A stretch of 64,000 nucleotides of DNA from Chitinophaga silvisoli (GCF_003412465.1 NZ_QTJV01000004.1:310001-374000), one strand, 5' to 3'. Shown: positions 19,808-28,844, numbered from the stretch's first letter. Program-made: numbers and translations. Notes: generated by a model not told the origin, from the sequence alone.

Positions 19808-19813
19808 TTTTTT

Positions 19814-21664
19814 TTAACTGAATGAGGGCAGTGCATAAATCAATTGCAGTTGCTCTCCTGTTACATTTGCCCAAATCTGCCCACCCATCTTATCCATAAA
19901 ATCTTTGCAGATGATAAAGCGCATGGCCAGCTCCTCTCCTTCTCCCTGTACACTATAAACAGCATCTTCATAAGCAAACAAATTCGTGGCCTGCTGCGTC
20001 GTCAATACGGTAGGTGAGCTGATTACCATGACCTTCACCCTATCAGCCTCCTGCACGGCTACGACCCTTACATCTCTGCCAAGCGTTGCTGCACCCTGCA
20101 GCAAACTCCTGTGTACGAACTGCAGCATTGCCTGGTCGCCTGCTACCTGCAAGCCTTCAGGGATCTCTGCTATTACCCCGCTGAACATGTCTTTGAGGTT
20201 ACAGGGGGCCGGGGCATATACAAATCCGGATAGCTGGGACTTGATCCATCGTAAGATGTTATCAAAGATTTCAAGGGTCTTCCTGCTGCTGCTTTCCGTA
20301 TCCTTTATCAGTTTTTGCCTCAGGGCAGGATCTGCGTCTCCATTCCGGAATAAGGCAGATACTTTGATAATATTCTGCAGGGGTTCCCTGAAATCATGCG
20401 CTACTACTGAGATGAGCTTGTTCTTAAAATCGTCCTGTACCTGTAGTTGCCTGTTCTTGTCAGAGATTGCTGCGTTCATGTTTGCAAGCAGCTCTTCCTG
20501 CTGCTGCAGGTAACGGTAACTGCGATAACGGGAAAAGGTAAAACCACCGAGGATCATCAATAGGCCAAACAAAAAAGCAATCAGCTTACGCCGTGCTAAC
20601 CGCTGGGTATTGGCTCTCGCGAGTTTTTCCGTTTGTATTTTATTGCTGAGGTGCCATTCGTTCAGCTCCTGTTCTTTCAGGAAATAGTCCAGGTAGTTCA
20701 CATGCCGGCTGTCTTTCATCACCTCCTGCCTGTCAGTTAGCGTCCAGAGTTCATGCCCGTATTCCGCCATTTTCGCCGCATTATTCACCCTGGTATAATA
20801 GCGGTAGATACTTATTACCTGCGGCAACATCAGGTCCGTATAACCCGCTATTTTACCCAAAGCATAAATCTTTTCCTTGTATGGAATGACATCCAGCTGA
20901 TAGCCTTGTTTGTAATAATTTTCGATGTGCCGGAGAATGTCGATTGCCACATAGATCAATCCATCTTTCTGTGCCTGTGTGGCCAGTGAATTGATCCATG
21001 TCACTGCTTTGGCGCGCTCTCCTTTTCTGAATAAATTATCGGCTTCAAATGCATGGATGTAATAGAGGTCCCTGCTGCAACCGGGATAATTGCCGGCTAT
21101 CTTTTTGGCTTTTTGTATTGCCCACTGTACGGAGTCTCTTTTGGTACTATCATCGTTAAACCGGATGGCATAATTGATCAGTACGAGGCTATAGATAGAA
21201 TCATAGACCAGCTTCTTACCCAGGTCCATGGCCTGGTACAGGTATTGTTGCCCTGTTTCATTCATGCCTGCGAGGCTATGGAAGACGCTCATGTTCATGG
21301 TCACCTGGCAGATGTTGCTGTTATCTTCCATTTGGCGGTAATACACCAGGGCCTTGCCTTCGTATTCAATGGCCTGTTTGATATTTGCTTTGAGTGCATA
21401 GGCGATGCTGAGATTATTGAGTGCATCCGCAATTCCTTTCCGGTAATTCAACCTGTTTGCCACATCCCTTGCCTGCACTGCATACCAGAAGCAACTATCT
21501 GCATTGATGAGGTGCCACTTCATGCTCAGTTCATTCAATACATTTGTGTATACAATACTATCCTGCACCTTCGCCAGTTGACGGCGCAGTTGCTGTACGG
21601 CACTCTTTTGTGCACATACCACCTGTGTGAACAGGAGTAATATGACGGCTAGTTTTTTGAACAC
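19814..21664 (-). CDS. TPR sensor histidine kinase paralogue with degenerate ATPase domain
   Basis: 616 residues: signal peptide (to about 18), TPR-like helices about 20-330, one membrane segment about 358-376, a coiled linker, then HisKA with His423 in VVAHDFREPL. The region equivalent to HATPase_c is recognisable by alignment with the upstream gene, but the ATP-binding motifs are gone: the N-box reads HRSLLQGAATLG instead of HRNLLHNAVKFS, the G1 DEGTG is replaced by SSPTV, and the G2 glycines by GEGEELAM. The following FIICKDFMDKMGG is kept. It should not bind ATP normally, yet the frame is intact. It starts at GTG 21664, overlapping the upstream stop by 16 bp, so it is probably translationally coupled. 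Confidence 0.8.
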   Translation of the reverse strand: MFKKLAVILLLFTQVVCAQKSAVQQLRRQLAKVQDSIVYTNVLNELSMKWHLINADSCFWYAVQARDVANRLNYRKGIADALNNLSIAYALKANIKQAIEYEGKALVYYRQMEDNSNICQVTMNMSVFHSLAGMNETGQQYLYQAMDLGKKLVYDSIYSLVLINYAIRFNDDSTKRDSVQWAIQKAKKIAGNYPGCSRDLYYIHAFEADNLFRKGERAKAVTWINSLATQAQKDGLIYVAIDILRHIENYYKQGYQLDVIPYKEKIYALGKIAGYTDLMLPQVISIYRYYTRVNNAAKMAEYGHELWTLTDRQEVMKDSRHVNYLDYFLKEQELNEWHLSNKIQTEKLARANTQRLARRKLIAFLFGLLMILGGFTFSRYRSYRYLQQQEELLANMNAAISDKNRQLQVQDDFKNKLISVVAHDFREPLQNIIKVSALFRNGDADPALRQKLIKDTESSSRKTLEIFDNILRWIKSQLSGFVYAPAPCNLKDMFSGVIAEIPEGLQVAGDQAMLQFVHRSLLQGAATLGRDVRVVAVQEADRVKVMVISSPTVLTTQQATNLFAYEDAVYSVQGEGEELAMRFIICKDFMDKMGGQIWANVTGEQLQLIYALPSFS

Positions 21665-23580
21665 GGTAATGTATATGAAAATGAACAGCCTTTGTCGGCG
21701 TGGTTCTCTGCTACAATAATTCCTCCCATTTTGTCCATGAAGTCTTTACAGATGATCAGTGCTAAACCTGCTCCTCCTTTTGAAGGTTTTGTTCCTTTAT
21801 TTTCGGGGCGATATTCGAACAGGTGATCCAGCATGTCTGTTGAAATGCCCGTTCCTTCATCGGCGATGTTTATTGTTACCATTTCCTTGTCAATACCGGC
21901 AGTGATGGCGATGGTGCCTCTTTCCGGGCTGAACTTGACGGCATTGTGCAGGAGGTTGCGATGTACAAACTGCAACATCTCTTTGTCTGCCAGGACCTGC
22001 AGATCAGCAGGCACCTGTACTGAGATCTGCACCTGCCTTTCCAGTATTTCTTCTTTCATAGCATTCATGGCTTCTTTTATCAGGGCGGCAGGGGTACAGG
22101 GCACTGGCTGGTAGATAAAACCACTGAGCTGTGTCCTGATCCAGCGAAGAATGTTCTCAAAGATCTGTAAGGTATTTTCTGCGTTGTTTTCCAGTCTTTT
22201 GAAGAGGATGGCAGCTTCCTGCACAGAGAAAGCGCCCTGTTGCAGGTAAGCGGTGATTTCAATAATCTGGATCAGTGGAGAACGGAAATCGTGTGCTATG
22301 AGTGAGATCAGTTTATTCTTGAAATCATCATGGGTACGCAGCAGTGCATTTTGTTCACTGATATATTTATTCATTTCGCGCAGGCTATCTGCATTCTTAC
22401 GGGAGCTGCGGTGAGAGCGGTTGAGGTCAAGCAGTAATAAGATCAACAGGATCAGTAATACGATCAGGCACACAATGACCAGGTAACGGCTTCTGGCTTC
22501 CAGTGCTTTTCTGTCCAGTTGTTGCTGCTGAAAATCGTGTTGTAATTGTAGTTGCCGCAACTGCTTTCCCTGCAGGTAATAATCCATGTAATCCTGTTCA
22601 CCCTGTGAACGGCTTTGTTCGTACAGCTCAGTAATATCTGCCATCAGGTCTGCATAATAATCGGCTTCTTTGGTCTGATGCCGCAGTTCATAAAAGCGGT
22701 AAAACTTTGCGACCACCGGCAATACAATTTCCCTGTAACCTCCTTCCAGTCCGAGCCTGATCACTTCTTTCTGATAGATTACAGAGTCGGCACTATGTGC
22801 CTGTATGGCATAATCTGCGAGTTGTGCATATCCATATAATGCATGATAGAGGAAACCTTTTTTCATGGCAATGCGCACGAGTTCTTTTACTTTGGCGACA
22901 GCTAATGCAGTATCTCCCTGGTCATAAATTTCATCGGCTTTGAGTAATCCTGAATAAATGATCATACGGGTATGCCCGCCTTTCATGGCCAGTTGGTAAG
23001 CGTTTGCGAGGTAACGGCTGGCGAGTGCCTGGTGGGCGGTATCGTTGCGGTAAATGAAAAAGTAATTGGCCATTACTGCGGACATTACACTATCGTTGCG
23101 CATGTGCATAGCCATGGCCAGGGCTTGTTTGATATAGCCTTCGGCTTCGCTATGCTGCCCCTGGTAATGCTGGTAGACTCCCAGTTTGATATTCACGAGG
23201 GTCATACCTGTGCTATCTTTTAGTTCCCTGTATAGTTTTAATGCATCGAGGTAAAAACGAAAAGAGAGGTAACTGTTGTCACGATAGGCATAATAGCCAC
23301 CCAGCCCTCTGTATACTTCTGCTTCGCCCCATTTGAAGCCGATGCGTTTGGTAACGCCTCTGGCCATGTTGAGGTATTGAAAGCAGGTATCCAGCTGGCG
23401 GTTCTGGTATTTCTGGGCGAGGGCTATGAGGATACGGGAATAGGTCACACTGTCCTGGGTTACAGCCAGGGCATTCTTTAGCTTTTGGATCTGGCCAAAA
23501 GACTGCTCACAGCGGATCAATAGTCCGACAGTTGCCATTACACTGTATAATAGCCATGTATTATAGTTACGGAAGATCAA
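21649..23580 (-). CDS. TPR-containing membrane sensor histidine kinase
   Basis: 643 residues: N-terminal hydrophobic signal/anchor, TPR-like repeats about 30-330, a membrane segment about 366-386 (IVCLIVLLILLILLLL), HisKA with His430 in LIAHDFRSPL, and a complete HATPase_c with N-box Asn546 (HRNLLHNAVKFS), G1 DEGTGIS near 574-580 and G2 GGAGLAL near 602. Known for such proteins: the periplasmic TPRs sense or scaffold, and the kinase phosphorylates a response regulator. No response regulator gene is adjacent. It shares most of its layout with the downstream gene, a tandem duplication in which only this copy keeps the catalytic motifs. Confidence 0.88.
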   Translation of the reverse strand: MIFRNYNTWLLYSVMATVGLLIRCEQSFGQIQKLKNALAVTQDSVTYSRILIALAQKYQNRQLDTCFQYLNMARGVTKRIGFKWGEAEVYRGLGGYYAYRDNSYLSFRFYLDALKLYRELKDSTGMTLVNIKLGVYQHYQGQHSEAEGYIKQALAMAMHMRNDSVMSAVMANYFFIYRNDTAHQALASRYLANAYQLAMKGGHTRMIIYSGLLKADEIYDQGDTALAVAKVKELVRIAMKKGFLYHALYGYAQLADYAIQAHSADSVIYQKEVIRLGLEGGYREIVLPVVAKFYRFYELRHQTKEADYYADLMADITELYEQSRSQGEQDYMDYYLQGKQLRQLQLQHDFQQQQLDRKALEARSRYLVIVCLIVLLILLILLLLDLNRSHRSSRKNADSLREMNKYISEQNALLRTHDDFKNKLISLIAHDFRSPLIQIIEITAYLQQGAFSVQEAAILFKRLENNAENTLQIFENILRWIRTQLSGFIYQPVPCTPAALIKEAMNAMKEEILERQVQISVQVPADLQVLADKEMLQFVHRNLLHNAVKFSPERGTIAITAGIDKEMVTINIADEGTGISTDMLDHLFEYRPENKGTKPSKGGAGLALIICKDFMDKMGGIIVAENHADKGCSFSYTLPCSKN

Positions 23581-23600
23581 ATGTTGCAGCTAAATAGCTA

Positions 23601-23810
23601 TCACGATTTTATCAGGGACAGGTCGACACCCATTTTAGTCAGGGCCTGTTCACCTGTTGGGGTAATGTAAAAGTGTTTATTGTCAGCTCCATCCCTTGCG
23701 ATCCACCCATTTTCAATAAAAGCGGATGCCAGCAGTTCCCCCAGTTTACCGCCAATGTGCGCATAACAAAATTTTGCTGGCTTAGGCACATCGTTCGTTT
23801 GCTTTTTCAT
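23601..23810 (-). CDS. 69-aa protein resembling the C-terminal part of ArsR-type regulators
   Basis: The product (KFCYAHIGGKLGELLASAFIENGWI ... FYITPTGEQALTKMGVDL) resembles the segment that follows the winged helix in some ArsR-family proteins, typically of the form CYDHLAGKLG...L..RG....YALTPAG...L..LGID. The N-terminal DNA-recognition half is absent, and no upstream continuation in frame was found before the Nudix gene, which ends 12 bp away. It may be a stand-alone small domain or the remnant of a fused regulator. It lies between the Nudix-type regulator and the kinase pair on the same strand, with short gaps. Confidence 0.6.
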   Translation of the reverse strand: MKKQTNDVPKPAKFCYAHIGGKLGELLASAFIENGWIARDGADNKHFYITPTGEQALTKMGVDLSLIKS

Positions 23811-23821
23811 ATAATGCTGGA

Positions 23822-24517
23822 TTAGATTTCAAATACCAGTCCCCTCGTCTTTAGTTCTTCATATTTCAGTTTATCAAACCGGTATAGGTGTGCACCTTTC
23901 TTGGAGGTGGTTTTATCCTTTTCTTCCAGTTTTTCCAATATGTTCATGGAGAGGATTTTCTTTCTAAAGTTGCGTTTGTCCAGCTCATGCTGGAAGATTT
24001 CTTCGTACAGGCTGCGGAGCTGCGACAAAGTAAATTTCTCCGGCAGCAGTTCGAACCCGATGGGATGAAAGTGCGCATTGTCGCGCAGTTTCTTCAGGGC
24101 ATCGGCTATCATCTGCCTGTGGTCAAAGATCAGGTTAGGGATCTGATGCAGTTCCAGCCAGTGGGCGCTGTATGCCTGTGAAGGAACATTCTCCTGTTCT
24201 GTGATGCGGATCAGTGCATAGTAAGCCATGGAGATCACCCTTGCACCGCTATCTCTACCTACATCGCCATAACAGCCCAGTTGATCCATGTAAATGTTTT
24301 CCAGTCCCGTGGTTTGTTTCAATACGCGGGCAGCAGCATCGTCTACACTTTCATTTTGTTGTAGAAAGCCTCCCATCAATGACCAGTCGCCCTGCATGGG
24401 ATCGACTTTCCGCTGCATGATCAGTAATTTCAGCCTTCCATTTTCAAATCCAAAAATTATACAGTCTACTGCTACCAGGTGCTGAGGTACATTTGCATAA
24501 AATGATTGTGCACTCAT
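23822..24517 (-). CDS. Nudix-related transcriptional regulator (NrtR/AraR-like)
   Basis: 231 residues. Residues about 10-145 form a Nudix fold; 155-231 form a winged helix (FTLSQLRSLYEEIFQHELDKRNFRKKIL). The Nudix box is GGFLQQNESVDDAAARVLKQTTGL: the REUxEE core has become RVLKQT, so the metal-binding glutamates of a hydrolase are missing. This is typical of NrtR-type regulators, where the domain senses ADP-ribose or a sugar derivative instead of cleaving it; in Bacteroidota, members control sugar use. The operator and target are unknown, and no sugar genes are adjacent. Confidence 0.82.
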   Translation of the reverse strand: MSAQSFYANVPQHLVAVDCIIFGFENGRLKLLIMQRKVDPMQGDWSLMGGFLQQNESVDDAAARVLKQTTGLENIYMDQLGCYGDVGRDSGARVISMAYYALIRITEQENVPSQAYSAHWLELHQIPNLIFDHRQMIADALKKLRDNAHFHPIGFELLPEKFTLSQLRSLYEEIFQHELDKRNFRKKILSMNILEKLEEKDKTTSKKGAHLYRFDKLKYEELKTRGLVFEI

Positions 24518-24760
24518 TGAAAATTAATTGTCTGCGTGGTTGACGGCCCTCTTATATTGCAGCTGACAAAGCCGTGAAACCAGTTTTTTTTCATCTATAA
24601 GCTGCAAAGATGCTACATTTTCCTGCTACTTCCGGGATGAGCAATAACTTTTGCTGAAAAGACGGCCACGTGGAAGCGCTGTCATTGGCCAGCTGGTATT
24701 GTTATTTTCAGGGTATTTTTCATTTGTTCCCAGATAAAGTACTGTTGGGAGCATGAATCA

Positions 24761-25252
24761 TCAGCCCTTTTTAACATACCCGCTAAAATCCATACCCGGA
24801 ATTTTCGTCACGCCGACCTGTCTTAAGAGTGTGACCAACTGGCCACGGTGATAAGTAGCGTGATTAAAAACGTGCATCAGTATTTCTATAACGGTTAATT
24901 TACCATATTGTTTCTGGCTGTTGTAATAAGCTACCGTATGAGATAGTTTTGCGGGGTTGATCTGTTGTACCATCTCCAGCAATTGCCGGGATACTGTGAT
25001 CCACTCATCGCAGGCAGCTTCGAATGTACCCCTGAATCGGGGGGCCGGCTTCTTCGTTTGTTCTACCAGTTCTAACCGTTGTTTCCACACACTTTCCGCA
25101 TCCCACATGTGATACACCGTTTGGCGTATGCTGGGAAAACTACTCACCAGTTCCTGATCCAACTGTGCTTCGCTCAGCTTTTTCAGTACTGCTGCCAAAC
25201 GCTGATTAGCCCAGTAGTGATAAGCAGCCATATTGAGTACGACTTCCTTCAA
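24761..25252 (-). CDS. DinB superfamily protein
   Basis: About 163 residues forming a four-helix bundle with the three-His pattern of DinB/YfiT proteins: YHMWDAE in helix 2 and HVFNHATYHRGQ in helix 3. Such proteins bind a divalent metal, and some act as thiol-dependent S-transferases; no substrate can be assigned here. The start is uncertain. The only ATG (25231) would remove part of helix 1 (KEVVLNMAAYHYWANQRL), so I prefer TTG 25252; the frame stays open to TTG 25282. It is divergent from the GNAT gene at 25317, and both must share the short region between them. Confidence 0.8.
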   Translation of the reverse strand: MKEVVLNMAAYHYWANQRLAAVLKKLSEAQLDQELVSSFPSIRQTVYHMWDAESVWKQRLELVEQTKKPAPRFRGTFEAACDEWITVSRQLLEMVQQINPAKLSHTVAYYNSQKQYGKLTVIEILMHVFNHATYHRGQLVTLLRQVGVTKIPGMDFSGYVKKG

Positions 25253-25316
25253 TATTATTGAGTTTTTGTTACCTTTCAACAAAATACCGAAATTTTATAC
25301 AACAGTAAAAATATAT

Positions 25317-25769
25317 ATGACACCAATTACCATCAGGAATGTACGAAGAGAAGATTGTCCACGCTTGCTGGAACTGATCAGGGAACTGGCGGAATACGAG
25401 AAAGCACCCGATGAAGTGACTGTAACACTAGAACAGTTTACCGATGCAGGGTTTGGCGAAAGCCCTGTCTGGAAAGCCTTTGCAGCGGTAGACGGCGACC
25501 AGATCATTGGTTTTGCCCTCTATTATATTCGCTATTCTACCTGGAAAGGTTGCCGCATGTACCTGGAAGACCTGCTGGTAACGGAAAGCTACAGGGGTCG
25601 GGGAATTGGTAAACTACTGTTTGACAAGCTGTTGGAAGAAGCCCGGGAGAAGAAATACAATGGTATGGTGTGGCAGGTACTTGAATGGAATGAGCCGGCT
25701 ATTAATTTTTATAAAAAATATGATGCCAGCTTCGACCCTGAGTGGTGGAATGCCAGCATCAGCTTCTGA
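25317..25769 (+). CDS. GNAT N-acetyltransferase, SSAT/thialysine-acetyltransferase-like
   Basis: 150 residues from ATG 25317 (TPITIRNVRREDCPRL); the frame is open further upstream but without a conserved extension. The acetyl-CoA loop is RGRGIG after LEDLLVTESY, and WQVLEWNEPAINFYKK near the C-terminus is characteristic of the spermidine/spermine N1-acetyltransferase and thialysine acetyltransferase group. It probably acetylates a polyamine or lysine-like amine. Thirteen bases separate it from a second GNAT gene, so the two likely form an operon. Confidence 0.88.
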   Translation: MTPITIRNVRREDCPRLLELIRELAEYEKAPDEVTVTLEQFTDAGFGESPVWKAFAAVDGDQIIGFALYYIRYSTWKGCRMYLEDLLVTESYRGRGIGKLLFDKLLEEAREKKYNGMVWQVLEWNEPAINFYKKYDASFDPEWWNASISF

Positions 25770-25781
25770 TAAACTTTCGTT

Positions 25782-26627
25782 ATGCTTTATAGATTCCACC
25801 ACCTGAAAGGCGTTGCTACAAATCAGCTTTGCCAGGTTTTTAACGAAGCCTTCAGCGATTATGTGATTCCTATGCAACTGACAGTTTCCCTGTTGCAGCA
25901 AAAGCTGACAGGGGAAAGTATACAGCTGGATTGCTCGGCAGGGGCTTTCCAGGGGGATGACTTGTATGGGTTTATATTGCATGGCAGGGAGGAGAGCAGG
26001 CCGGAAGTGCTGTATAATGGAGGTACAGGGGTGGTGCCTATGGCAAGGGGAAGGCACCTGGTGCAGGAGTTGTATGAGTATTTTATACCGAAATACCAGC
26101 AGCAGGGGGTGAAGGAGATTTTGCTGGAGGTGATTGCGACTAACCAGAAGGCGATTAAGGCTTATGAGAATGCGGGGTTTGAGCAGCAGCGAAGATTTCT
26201 TTGTTTTAAAGGGGAGGTGCCGCTAACAAAGAAAGCAATGAAGGGTGTTTTGATTCAGAAGAACTTATTACCTCCTGAAAGCATTGTACATCCATTTGCT
26301 GACCAGGTACCCAGCTGGTCGAATAGCATAGCGAGTGTAAGAAGGGAAAAACAGCATACTACCACCTGGGTAGCGCTGGTGGAGCATGAGATAGTAGGTT
26401 ATATCAGCGTATTTCTTGCCAGCAGGCGGATAAGGCAGATAGGGGTGAAAAAAGAGATGCGGCGCAGGGGAATAGGAACAGCTTTAATGCAACAGGCTGC
26501 AGAGGCTTTGGGGAATCCATTTACATTGATTAATGTGGATGCGCAGAACAAGGGATTGATCAGTTTTTTAGAACATATGGGGATGTCAGAAATCCTGACG
26601 CAATATGAAATGAAAATATGTATTTAA
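25782..26627 (+). CDS. GNAT-family protein with two acetyltransferase-like domains
   Basis: 281 residues. The N-terminal GNAT-like half (about 1-145) has VVPMARGRHLVQELYE in place of the acetyl-CoA loop and VIATNQKAIKAYENAGFEQ. The C-terminal half (about 155-281) has the cleaner loop EMRRRGIGTALMQQA and DAQNKGLISFLEHMGM. Two tandem domains in one chain occur in several bacterial GNATs, with one half often catalytically inactive. The substrate is unknown. It ends 12 bp before a strong terminator shared with fabD. Confidence 0.8.
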   Translation: MLYRFHHLKGVATNQLCQVFNEAFSDYVIPMQLTVSLLQQKLTGESIQLDCSAGAFQGDDLYGFILHGREESRPEVLYNGGTGVVPMARGRHLVQELYEYFIPKYQQQGVKEILLEVIATNQKAIKAYENAGFEQQRRFLCFKGEVPLTKKAMKGVLIQKNLLPPESIVHPFADQVPSWSNSIASVRREKQHTTTWVALVEHEIVGYISVFLASRRIRQIGVKKEMRRRGIGTALMQQAAEALGNPFTLINVDAQNKGLISFLEHMGMSEILTQYEMKICI

Positions 26628-26638
26628 GCTGGCCATAG

Positions 26639-26692
26639 CTATATAAAAAAAGACAGCTTTTGCCAGGGAGCAAAAGCTGTCTTTTTTATATA
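26639..26692. terminator. strong bidirectional terminator, GNAT operon / fabD
   Basis: Arms of about 23 bp (core GACAGCTTTTGC / GCAAAAGCTGTC, extended by A/T pairs) around a 7-nt loop, with T-runs on both strands, between two convergent genes. Confidence 0.9.
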
Positions 26693-26708
26693 GAATTAAT
26701 TCAGGTGC

Positions 26709-27602
26709 TTAGTTAATGCCGTTCACCACAGCTTCTTTATGAATCTTCTGGATCAAGCCCTGCAGCACCTTGCCCGGGCCCGCTTCGGTGAAATTAGTTG
26801 CACCATCTGCTACCATTGCCTGCACGGACTGGGTCCACTTCACCGCACCTGTCAACTGATCAATCAGGTTCTGCTTGATTTCTGCCGGATTGCTTACTGC
26901 TTTCGCTACCACATTCTGGTACACCGGGCAGGTAGGCGTACTGAAAGTTGTTTTTTCGATCGCCGCCTTCAGTTCTTCTCTTGCAGGGGCCATCAGCGGA
27001 CTATGGAAAGCACCGCCTACAGGCAATACCAGTGCACGTTTTGCACCTGCAGCCTTCATTCTTTCACAAGCTACTTCAATCCCTTTCAGAGAGCCGGAAA
27101 TCACCAGCTGACCAGGGCAGTTATAATTTGCCGCTACTACTACCTCACCGGTTTCTTCGCTCACCGCTTTACAGATTTCTTCCACCTTTGCATCTTCCAG
27201 GCCCAGTACTGCTGCCATAGTAGAAGGATTTTGTTCACATGCCTTCTGCATAGCTGTAGCCCTGATATATACCAGTTTCAGGGCATCTTCAAATGTAAGT
27301 GCACCATTTGCTACCAGTGATGAAAATTCACCCAGGGAGTGACCGGCAACCATATCAGGCTTAGCACCTTCTGCACCGCAGAGAAATGCTATTACGCTGT
27401 GCAGGAATACAGCCGGTTGTGTAACACGGGTTTGTTTCAGGTCCTCATCAGTACCTGTAAACATTACATCAGATATACGAAAGCCAAGGATTTCATTAGC
27501 CTTCTCAAATAAGTCTTTTGCCGTTGGATTGGTGTCATACAGGTTTTTACCCATACCCGGGAACTGAGCGCCCTGACCGGGAAATACGTAAGCGTGTTTC
27601 AT
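26709..27602 (-). CDS. fabD: malonyl-CoA:ACP transacylase FabD
   Basis: 297 residues. The nucleophile is Ser89 in AGHSLGEFSSL, the N-terminal motif is FPGQGAQFPGMG, and the catalytic His lies in GGAFHSPLM near residue 199. It moves malonyl from CoA to acyl carrier protein for fatty-acid elongation. It is unlinked to other fab genes here; fabH is 7 kb away on the other strand. No -7/-33 promoter pair was evident upstream. Confidence 0.95.
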   Translation of the reverse strand: MKHAYVFPGQGAQFPGMGKNLYDTNPTAKDLFEKANEILGFRISDVMFTGTDEDLKQTRVTQPAVFLHSVIAFLCGAEGAKPDMVAGHSLGEFSSLVANGALTFEDALKLVYIRATAMQKACEQNPSTMAAVLGLEDAKVEEICKAVSEETGEVVVAANYNCPGQLVISGSLKGIEVACERMKAAGAKRALVLPVGGAFHSPLMAPAREELKAAIEKTTFSTPTCPVYQNVVAKAVSNPAEIKQNLIDQLTGAVKWTQSVQAMVADGATNFTEAGPGKVLQGLIQKIHKEAVVNGIN

Positions 27603-27722
27603 TTACATTGATTTACGGTTGCCTATCAGACATATGTATTAACATTAAATACATATCTCAGTGATTAGGATTGCAAATATTCATAGTCTTTGTGATATAT
27701 CAAAATTTGCATCCAATAAAAA

Positions 27723-27744
27723 AACCCTCTCTTTCGAGAGGGTT
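27723..27744 (-). terminator. folE terminator
   Basis: AACCCTCTC / GAGAGGGTT stem with a 4-nt loop, followed by TTTTTT on the minus strand, 12 bp beyond the folE stop. Confidence 0.88.
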
Positions 27745-27755
27745 CAGATTTTCGT

Positions 27756-28349
27756 TTAAATACTTTGACCGAGCAATCGCATGAACTCGCTTCGGGTTCT
27801 GCCATCTTCAAACTGCCCTGAAAAGGCGGAAGTGGTCGTCACAGAGTTCTGCTTCTGTACGCCTCTCATCATCATACACAGGTGCTGTGCTTCTATCACC
27901 ACTGCTACGCCCAGGGGCTGCAGGGTATCCTGGATGGCATCCAGGATCTGGTGCGTCATGCGTTCCTGTACCTGTAATCTCCTGGCATACACATCTACTA
28001 CTCTGGCCAGTTTGCTCAGGCCGGTGATGTAGCCGTTCGGGATATAGGCGATGTGCGCCTTGCCAAAGAAAGGCAACATATGGTGCTCGCACAGGGAGTA
28101 CAACTCGATATCCTTCACAATTACCATCTCACTATATGACTCTGTGAATTTGGCACTGTTCAATATATCTCTTGCATCCTGCTGATAACCTGTGGTGAGG
28201 TACTGCATTGCCTTCGCTACCCGCTCAGGTGTCTTTTGCAATCCTTCTCTTTCCACATCTTCACCCAATAGGGTGATAGTATTTTTGTAATGCCCGATAA
28301 GATCGGAAGTTACCTTCTCATCGTAAGATTCTACCTTCTTGTAAGCCAT
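27756..28349 (-). CDS. folE: GTP cyclohydrolase I (FolE type IA)
   Basis: 197 residues. The zinc ligands are seen in [17 protein letters not shown] (Cys and His) and in QHLCMMMRG (Cys); [11 protein letters not shown] and SEFMRLL complete the family pattern. It converts GTP to 7,8-dihydroneopterin triphosphate, the first step to tetrahydrofolate and also to queuosine and tetrahydrobiopterin. The 6-pyruvoyl-tetrahydropterin-synthase-like gene lies 33 bp upstream on the same strand, so the product is probably passed to it. Confidence 0.96.
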   Translation of the reverse strand: MAYKKVESYDEKVTSDLIGHYKNTITLLGEDVEREGLQKTPERVAKAMQYLTTGYQQDARDILNSAKFTESYSEMVIVKDIELYSLCEHHMLPFFGKAHIAYIPNGYITGLSKLARVVDVYARRLQVQERMTHQILDAIQDTLQPLGVAVVIEAQHLCMMMRGVQKQNSVTTTSAFSGQFEDGRTRSEFMRLLGQSI

Positions 28350-28382
28350 TGCTTATTCATCTTAAGATCAACTAATTAATTA

Positions 28383-28793
28383 CTACCCTCCGTAATATTC
28401 CACATAGATACGGGGTGTTTCGTACAACTTAATGCAGTGGAGCTGTACGCCTTCCGGCAAATGAGGGGCCAGCTGCTCCCAGATTCCGATGGCCAGGTTC
28501 TCCGCTGAGGTGAACTTGCCAGCCATGAATGCTACATCCATATTGAGGTTGCGGTGGTCTACCTGTTCCACCACATATTCTTCGATTAAATTCCCCAGTG
28601 TTTTAGCGTTAAAAACAAAGCCTGTTTCAGGATCAGGATTGCCTTTTACGGTAACATGCAATTCATAATTATGACCATGCCAATTCTCATTAGCACACTT
28701 TCCAAACACTTCTTTATTTTTTTCCTTACTCCAGGCGGGATTAGACAATTTATGCGCCGCATTGAAGTTTTCCACACGCGTTAAATAGATCAT
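28383..28793 (-). CDS. queD: 6-carboxytetrahydropterin synthase / PTPS family (QueD)
   Basis: 136 residues from ATG 28793 (IYLTRVENFNAAH); a longer frame exists, but the promoter elements lie inside it. Zinc-binding His residues are in FNAAHKL and WHGHNY, the catalytic Cys in FGKCANENWHGH, and the catalytic Asp/His in DHRNLN. With FolE it forms the first two steps of 7-deazaguanine (queuosine) synthesis if it is QueD, or a tetrahydropterin route if a true PTPS; the sequence alone leaves both open. It is the first gene of a queD-folE operon. Confidence 0.88.
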   Translation of the reverse strand: MIYLTRVENFNAAHKLSNPAWSKEKNKEVFGKCANENWHGHNYELHVTVKGNPDPETGFVFNAKTLGNLIEEYVVEQVDHRNLNMDVAFMAGKFTSAENLAIGIWEQLAPHLPEGVQLHCIKLYETPRIYVEYYGG

Positions 28794-28814
28794 GTGATTA
28801 GCTGCAATTTTCCG

Positions 28815-28844
28815 CAAAAGTACAACAATTGAAGGACAAGCCAA
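28815..28844 (-). promoter_or_regulatory. queD-folE promoter (TTG-N19-TAnnTTTG)
   Basis: On the minus strand TACTTTTG (28822-28815) forms the -7 box and TTG (28844-28842) the -33 box with a 19-bp spacer, the Bacteroidota sigma-70 consensus. The start site would fall about 15-20 nt before the ATG at 28793. Confidence 0.7.
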
